A DNA stretch of 64,000 nt from Streptomyces sp. NL15-2K (GCF_030551255.1 NZ_CP130630.1:9547001-9611000); one strand, 5' to 3'; shown: positions 16,533 to 25,280, numbered from the stretch's first letter. Notes: a model not told the origin generated them from the sequence alone. Program-made: numbers and translations.

Positions 16533-17567
16533 ATGCCGGTACTGACCCGGCCCCGGCCCGCCGCGCCGGCGCTTCGTGCGGCGAAGGAGCCAAGACGCCC
16601 GGCCCGGCTGTCGTTCGTGCGCCGCCATGCCTTCTCCATCGCCGTTCTGGCACCCAGCTTGCTCCTGATCGGGATCTTCGTCTACGGCTTCATCGGATAC
16701 TCGGTCCGCGTCTCCCTGTCCCAATGGCAGGGACTCCAGCCGAACCTGTCGACCCGCGAGCCGTTCGGGCAGACGTACGAGGATCTGCTCCATACCGCGC
16801 GCTTCCAAGCTGACCTGCGCAATGTCGCCGTGTTCACGGTGCTCTTCCTCGCCCTGGCCGTCCTCGTCGGGCTCGTGCTCGCGCTGCTGGTGCACAACGC
16901 CCTGGCAGGGCGAGCGGTGTTCAGGGCGATCTTCCTCTTCCCGTATTCGCTGTCCTTCATCGTGACCGGCGTGGTGTGGCGGTGGATCTTCACTCCGTCC
17001 ACCGGCGCGAATCTGATCCTGGACAAGCTGGGCATCGAACACGGCCCCAAATGGATCACTGATCCGACTGTGGCGGGTGACGTCTCCGCAGCCCTCGAAA
17101 AGGTCATCCCGGGCGGGGACTTCATCCAGGTCGAGATGGGCATCCCGCTGGCCGTCATCCCGATCGTCATCGCCGCGTCCTGGCAGCTCGCCGGCTTCGC
17201 CATGGCCAACTTCCTCGCCGCGCTGAGCACCATGCCCGAAGAACTGCGGGAAGCCGCCTCGCTCGACGGCGCCGGCACCTGGCGCTACCACTGGCACATC
17301 GTGCTGCCCTGGCTGCGCCCGATGATCGTGGTCGTGCTCATTCTGCTGGGCCACGTCAGCCTCAAGTCGTTCGACCTCGTCTACGCCATGTCCGGCCAGG
17401 GGCCGGGCTTCGCCACCGACGTTCCCGGCATCTTCGTCTTCGACCAGACGTTTCGGGCCCTGCGCTACAACAGCGGCGCCGCTGCCGCCGTGGTGATGCT
17501 CCTGCTGGTGGCAGCCGTCATGGTGCCGTACCTCTACCGCAGCGTTCTCCGGGAGAAGAAGTCATGA
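16533..17567 (+). CDS. Sugar ABC transporter permease (MalF-type)
   Basis: About 344 residues from the ATG at 16533, chosen because AGGAGG at 16522-16527 lies at proper spacing. The GTG-type frame start at 16485 lacks one. Six hydrophobic segments are visible, beginning FSIAVLAPSLLLIGIFVYGFIGYSV. The EAA loop that contacts the ATPase is ELREAASLDGAGTWRYHWHIVLPWLRPM. It pairs with the following permease, whose ATG overlaps this stop (ATGA at 17564-17567), indicating translational coupling. Confidence 0.93.
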   Translation: MPVLTRPRPAAPALRAAKEPRRPARLSFVRRHAFSIAVLAPSLLLIGIFVYGFIGYSVRVSLSQWQGLQPNLSTREPFGQTYEDLLHTARFQADLRNVAVFTVLFLALAVLVGLVLALLVHNALAGRAVFRAIFLFPYSLSFIVTGVVWRWIFTPSTGANLILDKLGIEHGPKWITDPTVAGDVSAALEKVIPGGDFIQVEMGIPLAVIPIVIAASWQLAGFAMANFLAALSTMPEELREAASLDGAGTWRYHWHIVLPWLRPMIVVVLILLGHVSLKSFDLVYAMSGQGPGFATDVPGIFVFDQTFRALRYNSGAAAAVVMLLLVAAVMVPYLYRSVLREKKS

Positions 17568-18436
17568 GTCTGCGAGCCGTTCTCCCCGCTTCCCCCGCCC
17601 GCCGCCCGTCCGGCAGCCGCCGCCCGGGAGCAGGACCGTTGTCGGGCACCTTCGCGCTCGTCGCGCTCGCCGTGCTGTTCCTGGTCCCGGTCTACGTGAT
17701 GGTCACGGCCGGGATGAAGCCGCCCGTCCAGGCCGACGCCGCGCACATGTGGGAACTGCCCAGGAGCATCGACTTCAGCGGTCTTCAGGACGCCTGGGCG
17801 AAACTGGGGCCGAACCTGCGCAACAGCCTCCAGGTGGTGATCCCGGCCACCGTGGTCTCCTCCGTCATCGGCGCCCTCAACGGCTTCGTCCTGGCGAAGT
17901 TCCCCTTCCGTGGCTCCAACGTGCTGTTCGCCGCGATGCTGCTGGGCATGTTCATCCCGTACCAGGTGATCCTCGTACCCCTGGTGCGCTTCCTGCAGAG
18001 CGCCGAGCTGTACGGCACTCTGCCGGGCCTCACCCTGGTCCACATCATCTACGGAATTCCCATCACCACACTGATCTTCCGCAATTACTACAGCGGGATA
18101 CCCGACGAGATCATCGAGGCCGCCCAGGTCGACGGTGCCAGCAGGGTGGCCATCTTCGGACGGCTGATCCTGCCGCTGTCGCTGCCCGGGTTCGTGGTGT
18201 GCGGCATCTTCCAGTTCACCAATGTCTGGAACGACTTCCTCTTCGGCATCACCGTCGTCCCCGACCCCACCCAGCAGCCCGTCACAGTGGCGCTGAACAA
18301 CCTTGCCGGGAACTTCTCCGTCCAGTGGAACACCGTCATGGCCGGCGCGCTCCTGGCCGCCGTCCCCACCGCCGTCGTCTACATCCTGTTGGGCCGCTTC
18401 TTCGTACGTGGCCTGACCGCCGGTTCCGTCAAATGA
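17564..18436 (+). CDS. Sugar ABC transporter permease (MalG-type)
   Basis: A 290-residue inner-membrane permease. It has an N-terminal hydrophobic segment (LSGTFALVALAVLFLVPVYVMV), a GMKPP-like periplasmic turn typical of MalG partners, and the EAA loop DEIIEAAQVDGASRVAIFGRLILPLSLPG. It overlaps the preceding permease gene by four bases and ends the operon. After it, about 280 bases lead to the ROK regulator. Substrate specificity cannot be read from the sequence. Confidence 0.93.
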   Translation: MSLRAVLPASPARRPSGSRRPGAGPLSGTFALVALAVLFLVPVYVMVTAGMKPPVQADAAHMWELPRSIDFSGLQDAWAKLGPNLRNSLQVVIPATVVSSVIGALNGFVLAKFPFRGSNVLFAAMLLGMFIPYQVILVPLVRFLQSAELYGTLPGLTLVHIIYGIPITTLIFRNYYSGIPDEIIEAAQVDGASRVAIFGRLILPLSLPGFVVCGIFQFTNVWNDFLFGITVVPDPTQQPVTVALNNLAGNFSVQWNTVMAGALLAAVPTAVVYILLGRFFVRGLTAGSVK

Positions 18437-18621
18437 CCCAGGTGCGGGAGGCGTCGCCCGGTGCGGCGCCCTCTCGCGCAGGCAGCCACATGGGTTCGCG
18501 GCGCAGGGCACCTCTGGCCGATCAACTGGTGCGAGAGGCTGTGCCCCAAGGCCGTTCATGAAGAGGCCCTGGCCGCCACACCGAGGCCACGTCTTGGCCA
18601 TTGAGCGGTCTGGCACCACCT

Positions 18622-18675
18622 CTAGTTAGGAAGGGGGCCTTACTAGATATTGGGCGGTAAGGTAACAGCGACGAC
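18622..18675 (-). promoter_or_regulatory. Operator/promoter element before the ROK gene (inverted copy)
   Basis: This 54-base element is the inverted counterpart of 14963-15016. It shares the exact 17-mer GTCGTCGCTGTTACCTT (complement of 18659-18675) and contains a strong dyad with arms CTAGTTAGG and CCTTACTAG at 18622-18646. It lies 38 bases upstream of the ROK start. Dyads of this TTAGTNAGG type fit NagC/XylR-like ROK repressors, so autoregulation is likely. Confidence 0.72.
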
Positions 18676-18712
18676 ATGTGGCGGCAAGAGGGTCTGACGA
18701 CAAAGAGGTGGG

Positions 18713-19909
18713 ATGGAGATCCGTCGAGAGCTGGCAGGTGCGGCTCTACCCAGCATGACTCTGCTGCGCGAGCTGACCGACCAGATCGTGCTGGACACCG
18801 TGTTCGAGCAGGCGCCCATCACCCGCGCGGAGATCGCGCAGCGGACGGGCATCTCCAAGACCACCGTCTCGGAGTCGGTACGCCGTCTGGAGGAGATGAA
18901 GCTGCTGTTGCCTGCCGGGGAACAGCGCGGCCGGCAGGGGAGGGTCGGTACTTACTACCAGGTGGCCGCCGACGCGGGTTTCGTCGTCGCTGTCGACCTC
19001 CATCAGAACGAGATCAGGCTGTGCGCCGCCGACCTCTTCGGCCGCCCGTTCCTGGAGAGCACGCACCAGCCCGCTCAGCCGCGCGACCCGGACCACATCG
19101 CCAGGCAGTTGCGCTCGATCATCATCGGGGCGATCGGCCAGGGAACCGTCGGTCACGGAAAGCCCCTGACCATCGGGGTGTCCGTCGCCAACCCCGTCGA
19201 TCCGACGACCTCCGCGGTGATCCCGCTGGAGGACACCCCCTACCCGGAGGGCGTCTTCCAGCCCCAGGAAGCCCTGGCCGGTCTGACCGACGCCCCGCTG
19301 CTGGTGGAGAACGACGTCAACCTCGCCGCCGTGGCCGAGCGTTGGCACGGCGCGGGACGTGACGCCGACAGCTTCGCCTACGTCTTCATCGGCGCCGGCA
19401 TGGGCATGGGGCTGGTCATCGGCGACCGGCTCATCCGGGGCGCGCGCGGGGTGGCCGGTGAGATCGGCTACCTCAGCGTCAGCTCCCAGCCCCCCGGCAC
19501 CCAGGTCCGGCACGGCTTCGCCCGTGCCGTGGCGGCGGGGTTCCGCGCGCAGCAGCTGTCAACGACCGAGGGTCTGGATTCCGTGGCCGTCGCCCGTGAG
19601 GTCCTCCGGCGCGCCGACGAGGGCGATGCCGAGGCACGCGCCGTCGTCGAAGAGGAGGGCCGCACCATCGGCGAGGCGATCGCCACTGTCTGCGCGGTCG
19701 TCGACCCCGAACTCGTCCTCCTCGGCGGCCCCATCGGCAGCCACCCCGCCCTGCTCGAACCCGTCCGCGCGGCGGTGAACGCCCTCGCGCCCCTGCCCCC
19801 GCCCATCGAGGCCGGCGCTCTGGGCGACGCAGCCCCTCTGCGCGGCGCCCTCGCCGTCGCCCTGCGCCGCGCCCGCGCCGACCTGCGCACCCGTGCCCAG
19901 GAGACCTGA
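18713..19909 (+). CDS. ROK-family transcriptional repressor
   Basis: A 398-residue NagC/XylR-type regulator. The N-terminal winged helix-turn-helix is at about 30-80 (APITRAEIAQRTGISKTTVSESVRRLEEMKLLL). The sugar-kinase-like ROK domain follows, with VENDVNLAAVAERWHG and IGAGMGMGLVIGDRLIRGARGVAGEIGYL. The usual ROK zinc motif (CxCGxxGCxE-like) is absent: after GEIGYL the sequence runs SVSSQPPGTQVRHGFARAV with no Cys, so zinc binding is unlikely. It should repress the sugar ABC operon and its own gene through the 54-base elements at 14963 and 18622, and perhaps the DUF1479 gene. Its last codons and stop lie inside the inverted repeat shared with 4408-4583. Confidence 0.92.
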   Translation: MEIRRELAGAALPSMTLLRELTDQIVLDTVFEQAPITRAEIAQRTGISKTTVSESVRRLEEMKLLLPAGEQRGRQGRVGTYYQVAADAGFVVAVDLHQNEIRLCAADLFGRPFLESTHQPAQPRDPDHIARQLRSIIIGAIGQGTVGHGKPLTIGVSVANPVDPTTSAVIPLEDTPYPEGVFQPQEALAGLTDAPLLVENDVNLAAVAERWHGAGRDADSFAYVFIGAGMGMGLVIGDRLIRGARGVAGEIGYLSVSSQPPGTQVRHGFARAVAAGFRAQQLSTTEGLDSVAVAREVLRRADEGDAEARAVVEEEGRTIGEAIATVCAVVDPELVLLGGPIGSHPALLEPVRAAVNALAPLPPPIEAGALGDAAPLRGALAVALRRARADLRTRAQET

Positions 19910-20057
19910 GGCCGCACGGACGAACAGGACACCATGCCCTTCTCCTCGTACGAGCCCGACCCCGCCGTGCCCTCGTTCGTGAACCAGCCCGCCGACATTT
20001 GACTGATCGTCACCGACAGGGACCGCACCCTCCTCGACGACGCCGGGGAGTCCCCCG
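19848..20057 (+). repeat. Long inverted repeat, copy 2 (partner 4374-4583)
   Basis: Reverse complement of 4374-4583, with 176 bp identical (19848-20023). It includes the ROK 3' end and a 22-codon ORF at 19934-20002 (MPFSSYEPDPAVPSFVNQPADI, then TGA). After the TGA the frame continues LIVTDRDRTLLDDAGESP and then diverges from copy 1, so this looks like the truncated start of a gene that once followed the ROK gene. Confidence 0.93.
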
Positions 20058-20259
20058 GAGTCCGGCCGCCGGCTGTGGACCGGTAGCTGTGATCAGGAGG
20101 GCCCGTCCGGCTACGGCACCGTCTCCTGCCAGGGAGAGACGCAACTCGTTCACCGTGTCGTGTTCAAGCCGTTGGTTGGGGAGATCCCGAGGGTTCCGGC
20201 AGTGCCGGGCATGTCGTCGCGAGAGGGACAAGAGCCGTTAGGTTGGGACCGGCAGACGG
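20058..20259. other. Stretch without a recognisable gene
   Basis: Between the repeat and the pcaD-like fragment I find no coding frame with a recognisable motif. It adjoins two gene fragments and is probably decayed sequence. Confidence 0.4.
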
Positions 20260-20361
20260 GTGAGCGAGACACCACCGAACACCCTGCAATACCGCTTTGA
20301 CGGGCCAGAAGACGCCCCGGTCCTGATCTTGGGTCCCTCCCTGTTGGTGGCAGGAACATGA
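20260..20361 (+). pseudogene. N-terminal fragment resembling 3-oxoadipate enol-lactonase (pcaD)
   Basis: GTG at 20260 starts a 33-codon frame, SETPPNTLQYRFDGPEDAPVLILGPSL then LVAGT and a stop. The first 28 residues match the usual beginning of Streptomyces beta-ketoadipate enol-lactone hydrolases (TLQYRxDGPEDAPVLVLGPSLG). The rest of the alpha/beta-hydrolase, including its catalytic Ser, is missing. The remaining bases up to 20487 hold no clear continuation. Confidence 0.5.
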
Positions 20362-20487
20362 CACGTTCATCGCCTTCGCGGCCCACGGCATCTGAAGGAG
20401 TGCTGGGCACGCGGTCCGTGCGCTTCCTTGCCCCGCACCAGGAAGCGGGCCCACGCGACGTTCCGTGGTCCGGACGGTGTCGCGGTG

Positions 20488-22386
20488 TCAGGCTGCTCTG
20501 CCCGGGGTGACGGGCGACGACGTGTTCTGCCGGTCGCCCTGCTCCACCGCGTAGCAGCGGACCAGGACGTTGGCCGTGTACCGGTGTGAACCGCTGCCGT
20601 CCAGCAGGTGCTCCTCGGCGAGGGCGCTCAGGATGTCCTGCGCCTCCAGGGGCGTGCACTTCGCGTGCGCGGCGAACTCCTCCGCCCGGAAGGGGGCGGC
20701 CGACAGCATCCCCAGACTGGGGAAGGCGAGCCGTGCCTTGTTGGGCAGGGCCTTGACGGACGTGTCCAGCAGCGCACGGACCGAGGTGGAGCCGGAGGTG
20801 CCGGTCTGGAGCAGGTCCAGGGGAGAGGTGCGGTCGAGCTGGGCCACCGTGGCGGACAGCGGCTCCTGGGGGCGGCGCTGCAGCCGGATGGCGAGCACCT
20901 GGAAGGCAAAGGGGAGCCCTCCGCAGGCCTCCGCCAGCAGCGCGGCGGCCTCGGGTTCCGCGTCCGTCCGTGACGGTCCGACGAGAGCCGTGAGCAGATC
21001 GATGGCCTTGTCGGAAGGCAGGCTCGGTATGGTCAGTGGGTGAACCTCGTGGCGGAGTGTCAGGCGGTCGAGGCGTCTTCGGCTCGTGATGAGGGTGGCG
21101 CAGCCGCGGCCGCCGGGCAGCAGCGGTTCGACCTGGTCGGCGGAGGCGGCGTCGTCGAGCACCAGGAGCAGCCGCTGGTCGGCGACGACTGAACGCCACA
21201 GTGCCGACGCCTCGTCCACGTCTCGCTGGATGAGCGAGACGGGAATGCCCAATTGCCGCAGACAGCGCTGGAGGGCGGCCGCGGGGGACAGCGGAGGCCG
21301 GCGCGGATCGCTGCCGTGCAGGTCCAGGTACAACTGCCCGTCGGGAAACCGCTCGCGGGCGCGGTGCGACCACTGGAGGGCGAGGGCGGTCTTGCCGATT
21401 CCTGCCATGCCTTCCAGGAGAACGGTGCCGGACTGTCCGGATTCGTACGGCGACCGCGTCAATACCGTGTCAAGAAAGCGCAGTTCCTTGTCGCGTCCCG
21501 TGAACGCGCGGCAGAGCGGCGGCAATTGAGCGGGCCGGGTGATCGGGCGTGGCCGGACGGCCGGGCGTGGCCGGACGGCCGGTTCGCGCGGCGCCGTACC
21601 TCCGACCACGTCGAGGCCGTGCGTGTCGGTCGCCCGGAGTAACTCCTGGTACAGCTCCTGAGTGGCCGGGCTCGGGTCGATGCCCAGCTCTTCGGAGAGC
21701 TGCCGGCGGGTGCGGTCGTAGCGGGTCAAGGCCTCGGCGCTGCGACCACTGCGGTGCAGGGCCGTCATCAGGTTTCGCAGCGAGACCTCGTCGTAGGGGC
21801 GGCCCTTGGCGACGTCCTCCAACTCCGGCAGCAGGGTGAAATGGTGCCCGGCGCGCAGTTCCGCCGCATGGCATTCCATCAGCGCCGCAGTTCGCTCGGC
21901 GGCGAGGGATTCCCGGACCGCCTCCACCCAGCGGCCGGTGAGACCGAGCAGCGGTTCGCCACGCCAGAGCCCCAGCGCGGCACGGTAGCGCTCACCGGCG
22001 GCCGCGGGATCGGACGCGCGGCTGCGGGCGGAGACGACGAGGCTGCGGAAACGGTGCAGGTCGACCTGCGACGGATAGACCCGGGCCATGTAGCCGCCCG
22101 ACAGGCGGACGATGGCGGGCATGTCGGTTCCCTCACCGTCCTGCCCGGCCGAGGGCAGCAGCCGGCGGATGCGTGCGACGTAGCTGTACAGAACCGCTCT
22201 GCCGGTGGGCGGAAGGTCCTCGTGCCATACACGGTCGAGCAGCGCGTCCAAGGGGATGACCCGGTTCGCGTCGATCAGCAGGGCAGCCAGGACGCACTGC
22301 TGCTTCGCAGGGCCGAGCCCGATCTGTAAGTCCCCCTGATGCGCGGTCATGGCTCCGAGCAGGTTGAAGCTCACGGCATGAGACAC
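20488..22386 (-). CDS. SARP-family regulator with BTAD and NB-ARC domains
   Basis: A 632-residue AfsR/SARP-type activator. The N-terminal winged-helix DNA-binding domain (about 10-95: KQQCVLAALLIDANRVIPLDALLDRVWHEDLPPTGRAVLYSYVARIRRLL) is followed by a BTAD domain (about 100-255) and an NB-ARC ATPase (P-loop GMAGIGKT near 325-333, LLLVLDDAAS, LITSRRRL). It ends soon after the winged-helix part and lacks the TPR tail of AfsR. The GTG start follows GAAGGAACATCT. Codon 20 (22329-22327) is TTA, near the start, so translation should depend on bldA. Divergent from the PKS operon, it is the obvious candidate pathway activator. Confidence 0.93.
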   Translation of the reverse strand: MSHAVSFNLLGAMTAHQGDLQIGLGPAKQQCVLAALLIDANRVIPLDALLDRVWHEDLPPTGRAVLYSYVARIRRLLPSAGQDGEGTDMPAIVRLSGGYMARVYPSQVDLHRFRSLVVSARSRASDPAAAGERYRAALGLWRGEPLLGLTGRWVEAVRESLAAERTAALMECHAAELRAGHHFTLLPELEDVAKGRPYDEVSLRNLMTALHRSGRSAEALTRYDRTRRQLSEELGIDPSPATQELYQELLRATDTHGLDVVGGTAPREPAVRPRPAVRPRPITRPAQLPPLCRAFTGRDKELRFLDTVLTRSPYESGQSGTVLLEGMAGIGKTALALQWSHRARERFPDGQLYLDLHGSDPRRPPLSPAAALQRCLRQLGIPVSLIQRDVDEASALWRSVVADQRLLLVLDDAASADQVEPLLPGGRGCATLITSRRRLDRLTLRHEVHPLTIPSLPSDKAIDLLTALVGPSRTDAEPEAAALLAEACGGLPFAFQVLAIRLQRRPQEPLSATVAQLDRTSPLDLLQTGTSGSTSVRALLDTSVKALPNKARLAFPSLGMLSAAPFRAEEFAAHAKCTPLEAQDILSALAEEHLLDGSGSHRYTANVLVRCYAVEQGDRQNTSSPVTPGRAA

Positions 22387-22624
22387 AGATGTTCCTTCAT
22401 CGGTAGATGGCGGAGCTTGCCAAAACCACGCCGCTCATCTCAACACGTGACCGAGCCGTCACGGTAGGAGGCCATGGCCCCAGGGGTGGGGCGAGGGTAT
22501 GTCACCGGCCATTGCAGATTCCTGACAGATTTGCTCAATATCCGTCAGGCAGCATGCGTCTACCCGACCAGAAGTCACCAGAGGCCGACACGGGCCGACT
22601 GCCCGACAAGATTGGCGGACACCC
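22387..22624. promoter_or_regulatory. Divergent promoter region between the SARP gene and the PKS operon
   Basis: These 238 bases separate the SARP gene (leftward) from the GbsR-like gene that opens the PKS operon (rightward), so promoters for both must lie here. SARPs bind heptameric direct repeats near the -35 region. I could not define a convincing repeat pair by eye. Confidence 0.5.
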
Positions 22625-23149
22625 ATGGGTACCGATCCGACCGGCGGAAACGAAGACGCAGAGCTGCCCGGCCTCACCGACGCCGAGCGCATCATCGTCA
22701 ACGGAGTCGCCGACTACTACTGGCAGAACGACGGCATGCCGCATGAGCGCGGACGCGTCATCGGATGGCTGATCATCAGTGACCCGATCGAGCAGACGAC
22801 CGCCGAACTGATGGCCCGTCTCGGTACCACCCGTGAGGCGATCGACCGGGTCGCCGACCAACTCGTCCCCGCCCATGTGGTGCTCCGCAGGGATGTCCCC
22901 GGGACCGACGAATACGCGCTCTTCATGAACAACGAGTCCTGGCCCAACGCCGTCCTCGATGTCTTCGCCAACATCCCGGAGTTCGACCGGATCCTGCGCG
23001 ACGCCCAGGACACCCTCAAGGACGAGGACCCGGAGCGGCGGCAGCGCCTGGACCGCACCCAGCACCTCTTCGGCTTCATCGCCAAGGAGGTCCCGGAGCT
23101 GCTCGCCAGCTACGCGGCCCAGGAAAAGGCCGCGGCCAAGGCCTCGTGA
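22625..23149 (+). CDS. GbsR/MarR-like winged-helix regulator
   Basis: A 174-residue protein. After a short acidic N-terminus, GLTDAERIIVNGVADYYWQNDGMPHERGRVIGWLIISDPIEQTTAELMARLGTTREAIDRVADQLVPAHVVLRRDVPGTDEY gives the GbsR/MarR pattern (entry helix, GR.xGWL, TAxEL...L recognition helix, beta-wing). A C-terminal helical region (about 105-170) probably dimerises. It is the first gene of the PKS operon and overlaps the next one by GTGA at 23146-23149. A pathway-specific repressor responding to the product is the simplest role, but the ligand is unknown. Confidence 0.75.
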   Translation: MGTDPTGGNEDAELPGLTDAERIIVNGVADYYWQNDGMPHERGRVIGWLIISDPIEQTTAELMARLGTTREAIDRVADQLVPAHVVLRRDVPGTDEYALFMNNESWPNAVLDVFANIPEFDRILRDAQDTLKDEDPERRQRLDRTQHLFGFIAKEVPELLASYAAQEKAAAKAS

Positions 23150-23904
23150 CGGGGGTCCAGGACCGCCCGCAACGGCAGTCGATCCAGGAACTGCCCTCAC
23201 CCGAACCCGATGTAGTACTGAGCCTCGCCCAACTCCCGGTGACGGCGGAGGAGGAGGCCGGCCGGGACCGGTTCCGTGTCCTCTCCGACCGGGAACGGCA
23301 GCGCGCAAACCGCTTCCTGCGCCAGGCCGACCGGAACGAGTACGTCCTCGCCCACTGGCTGCTTCGGCTCGCCCTGTCGACAGGCACGTCCGTACCGCCG
23401 CAGAGCTGGGACTTCACCGAGGAGCAGTACGGCAGACCCCGGATCGCCCATCGCTTCGGCGATGTCCGGGAGTTCAGCCTCTCCCACTCGGCGGGCACCT
23501 GTCTGGTCGCGGTCTCGACGGGGCGAAGGGTCGGGGTGGACGTCGAACGACAACGGGGAGCGGACGGACCGCGGGCGTTGCTGCGCAACTGCCTCTCCCC
23601 TGACGAACTGACAAGGCTGGCCGCCCTGCCCGACGAGCGGCGGCAGTCCGAGTTCATCCAGCTGTGGGCACTCAAGGAGGCCCTGGCCAAGGCCATGGGC
23701 GTCGGACTGCGCCTTCCGTTCGCCGACGTGGACTTCTCCTGGAGGAACGGCCGGCCGTCGCTGGGCCGGAGCGTCGCCGTGCCCGCGCCGGAGCTCTGGA
23801 CGTGCCACTGCCTCGACGCCCCAGCGGGCTTCCGCGCCGCCCTGTGCGTGCGCGCCGCGGGTCCCACGACCGCCGTGCCTATCCGAGGAGTACGGGAGAC
23901 ATGA
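23146..23904 (+). CDS. Sfp-type 4'-phosphopantetheinyl transferase
   Basis: A 252-residue transferase that would move phosphopantetheine from CoA to the Ser of the carrier domains encoded downstream. The family signatures are present: GVDVE at 130-134 (metal-binding Asp and Glu) and WALKEALAKAMG from 174, the W-x-x-K-E-A-x-x-K motif. The middle carries FSLSHSAGTCLVAVS, the usual SHS motif before them. GTG start overlaps the preceding stop. The next ATG overlaps its own stop (ATGA at 23901), so it is translationally coupled within the PKS operon and is the likely dedicated activator of the synthase. Confidence 0.94.
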   Translation: MTGVQDRPQRQSIQELPSPEPDVVLSLAQLPVTAEEEAGRDRFRVLSDRERQRANRFLRQADRNEYVLAHWLLRLALSTGTSVPPQSWDFTEEQYGRPRIAHRFGDVREFSLSHSAGTCLVAVSTGRRVGVDVERQRGADGPRALLRNCLSPDELTRLAALPDERRQSEFIQLWALKEALAKAMGVGLRLPFADVDFSWRNGRPSLGRSVAVPAPELWTCHCLDAPAGFRAALCVRAAGPTTAVPIRGVRET

Positions 23905-25280
23905 CCACCCTGGACGGGTTCGCACCCGCCGGAGTCCGGCAGCCCGCCGAGGCGCTCGGCAGCGCGGAGTTCCGCCGTCGCCACGGTGTGCGCCTCGCGT
24001 ACGTCACCGGCTCGATGTACAAGGGCATCGCGTCCGCCGCGCTCGTCGGGCGGATGGGCCGGGCCGGCCTCCTCGGCTACTTCGGCACCGGAGGCCTGCG
24101 GCCGGAACACATCGACGAGGCGATCGGGCACATCCGCGGTGCCGTGGGCCCGGACGGCCCGTACGGCATGAATCTGCTGGCCAATCCCGAGGACCCGCGC
24201 CGCGAGGAGACGGCGGTCGACCTCTTCCTCGCGCGGCGGGTACGGCGCGTGGAGGCCGCCGCCTTCATCCAGCCGAGCGCGGCCCTGGTCCGCTACCGGC
24301 TGAGCGGCGTGCACCGGGCCGCTGACGGTTCCGTTGTCGTGCCGAACTCCGTCATGGGCAAGGTCTCCCGGCCCGAAGCCGCCCGGTCGTTCCTCACGTC
24401 CGCGCCGGCCCATCTGGTCTCCTCGCTCGCCGCCTCGGCCGCCATCGGCGTGGAAGAGGCGGCCCTGGCACCGCACGTGCCGATGGCCGACGACCTCTGT
24501 GTCGAGGGGGACTCGGGCGGCCACACCGACCAGCGGCAGCTCATCACCCTGCTGCCCGAGATCGTCCGCATGCGGGACCGTGCACCGGTGGGGCGGACGG
24601 TGTGCGTCGGCGCCGCCGGTGGCATCGGTACGCCGGACGCGGCCGCCGCGGCCTTCCTGCTGGGCGCCGACTTCGTGCTGACCGGAAGCATCAACCAGTG
24701 CACCGTGGAGGCGGGAACCGCCGACGACGTCAAGGACCTCCTCCAGGCCGCCGGCGTGCAGGACACCGCCATGGTCCCGGCCGGCGACATGCTGGAGATC
24801 GGCGCCAGGGCACAGGTGCTCGGAAAGGGGCTCCTCTTCCCCGCCCGTGCCAACAAGCTCTACGAGCTCTACCGGCGGTACGACTCCCTGGAGGCCATCG
24901 ACGCCCCCACCCGCCGACAGCTCCAGGAACGCTTCTTCCGGCGCAGCTTCGAGGAGATCTGGCAGGAGACCGCAGCCCACTACGCCACCCGGAACCCCCT
25001 CGAACTGGCCCGTGCCGAAGGCGACCCCAAACACCGGATGGCACTGGTCTTCAAGTGGTACTTCGTGCACTCCACACGGCTGGCGATGGCCGGAACGAGC
25101 GAGCGGCGGGTGGACTACCAGGTGGCCTGCGGGCCCGCCATGGGAGCGCTCAACGGGTACGTCGCCGGCACCTCGCTGGAGAACTGGCGCGCCCGGCACC
25201 CGGACACACTCGCCGACCTGCTGATGGCCGACGCCGCGACGCTGCTCCACCGTCGGCTGGCCCGACTCGCCGCGAAATGA
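23901..25280 (+). CDS. PfaD-type trans-acting enoylreductase
   Basis: About 459 residues from the ATG at 23901, which overlaps the preceding stop; the longer open frame upstream is not coding. This is the FMN-dependent, TIM-barrel enoylreductase of trans-AT and PUFA synthases. Motifs include AYVTGSMYKGIASAALVGRMGRAGLLGYFGTGGL, MNLLANPEDPRREE, VEGDSGGHTDQRQL with the conserved His, CVGAAGGIGTPDAAAAAFLLGADFVLTGSINQCTVEAG, and the terminal Gly-rich NGYVAGTSLE. It should reduce the alpha,beta-double bond in the only module with both DH and KR (module 8, in the third PKS), which lacks an ER domain. It is transcribed with the AT and PKS genes. Confidence 0.94.
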   Translation: MTTLDGFAPAGVRQPAEALGSAEFRRRHGVRLAYVTGSMYKGIASAALVGRMGRAGLLGYFGTGGLRPEHIDEAIGHIRGAVGPDGPYGMNLLANPEDPRREETAVDLFLARRVRRVEAAAFIQPSAALVRYRLSGVHRAADGSVVVPNSVMGKVSRPEAARSFLTSAPAHLVSSLAASAAIGVEEAALAPHVPMADDLCVEGDSGGHTDQRQLITLLPEIVRMRDRAPVGRTVCVGAAGGIGTPDAAAAAFLLGADFVLTGSINQCTVEAGTADDVKDLLQAAGVQDTAMVPAGDMLEIGARAQVLGKGLLFPARANKLYELYRRYDSLEAIDAPTRRQLQERFFRRSFEEIWQETAAHYATRNPLELARAEGDPKHRMALVFKWYFVHSTRLAMAGTSERRVDYQVACGPAMGALNGYVAGTSLENWRARHPDTLADLLMADAATLLHRRLARLAAK

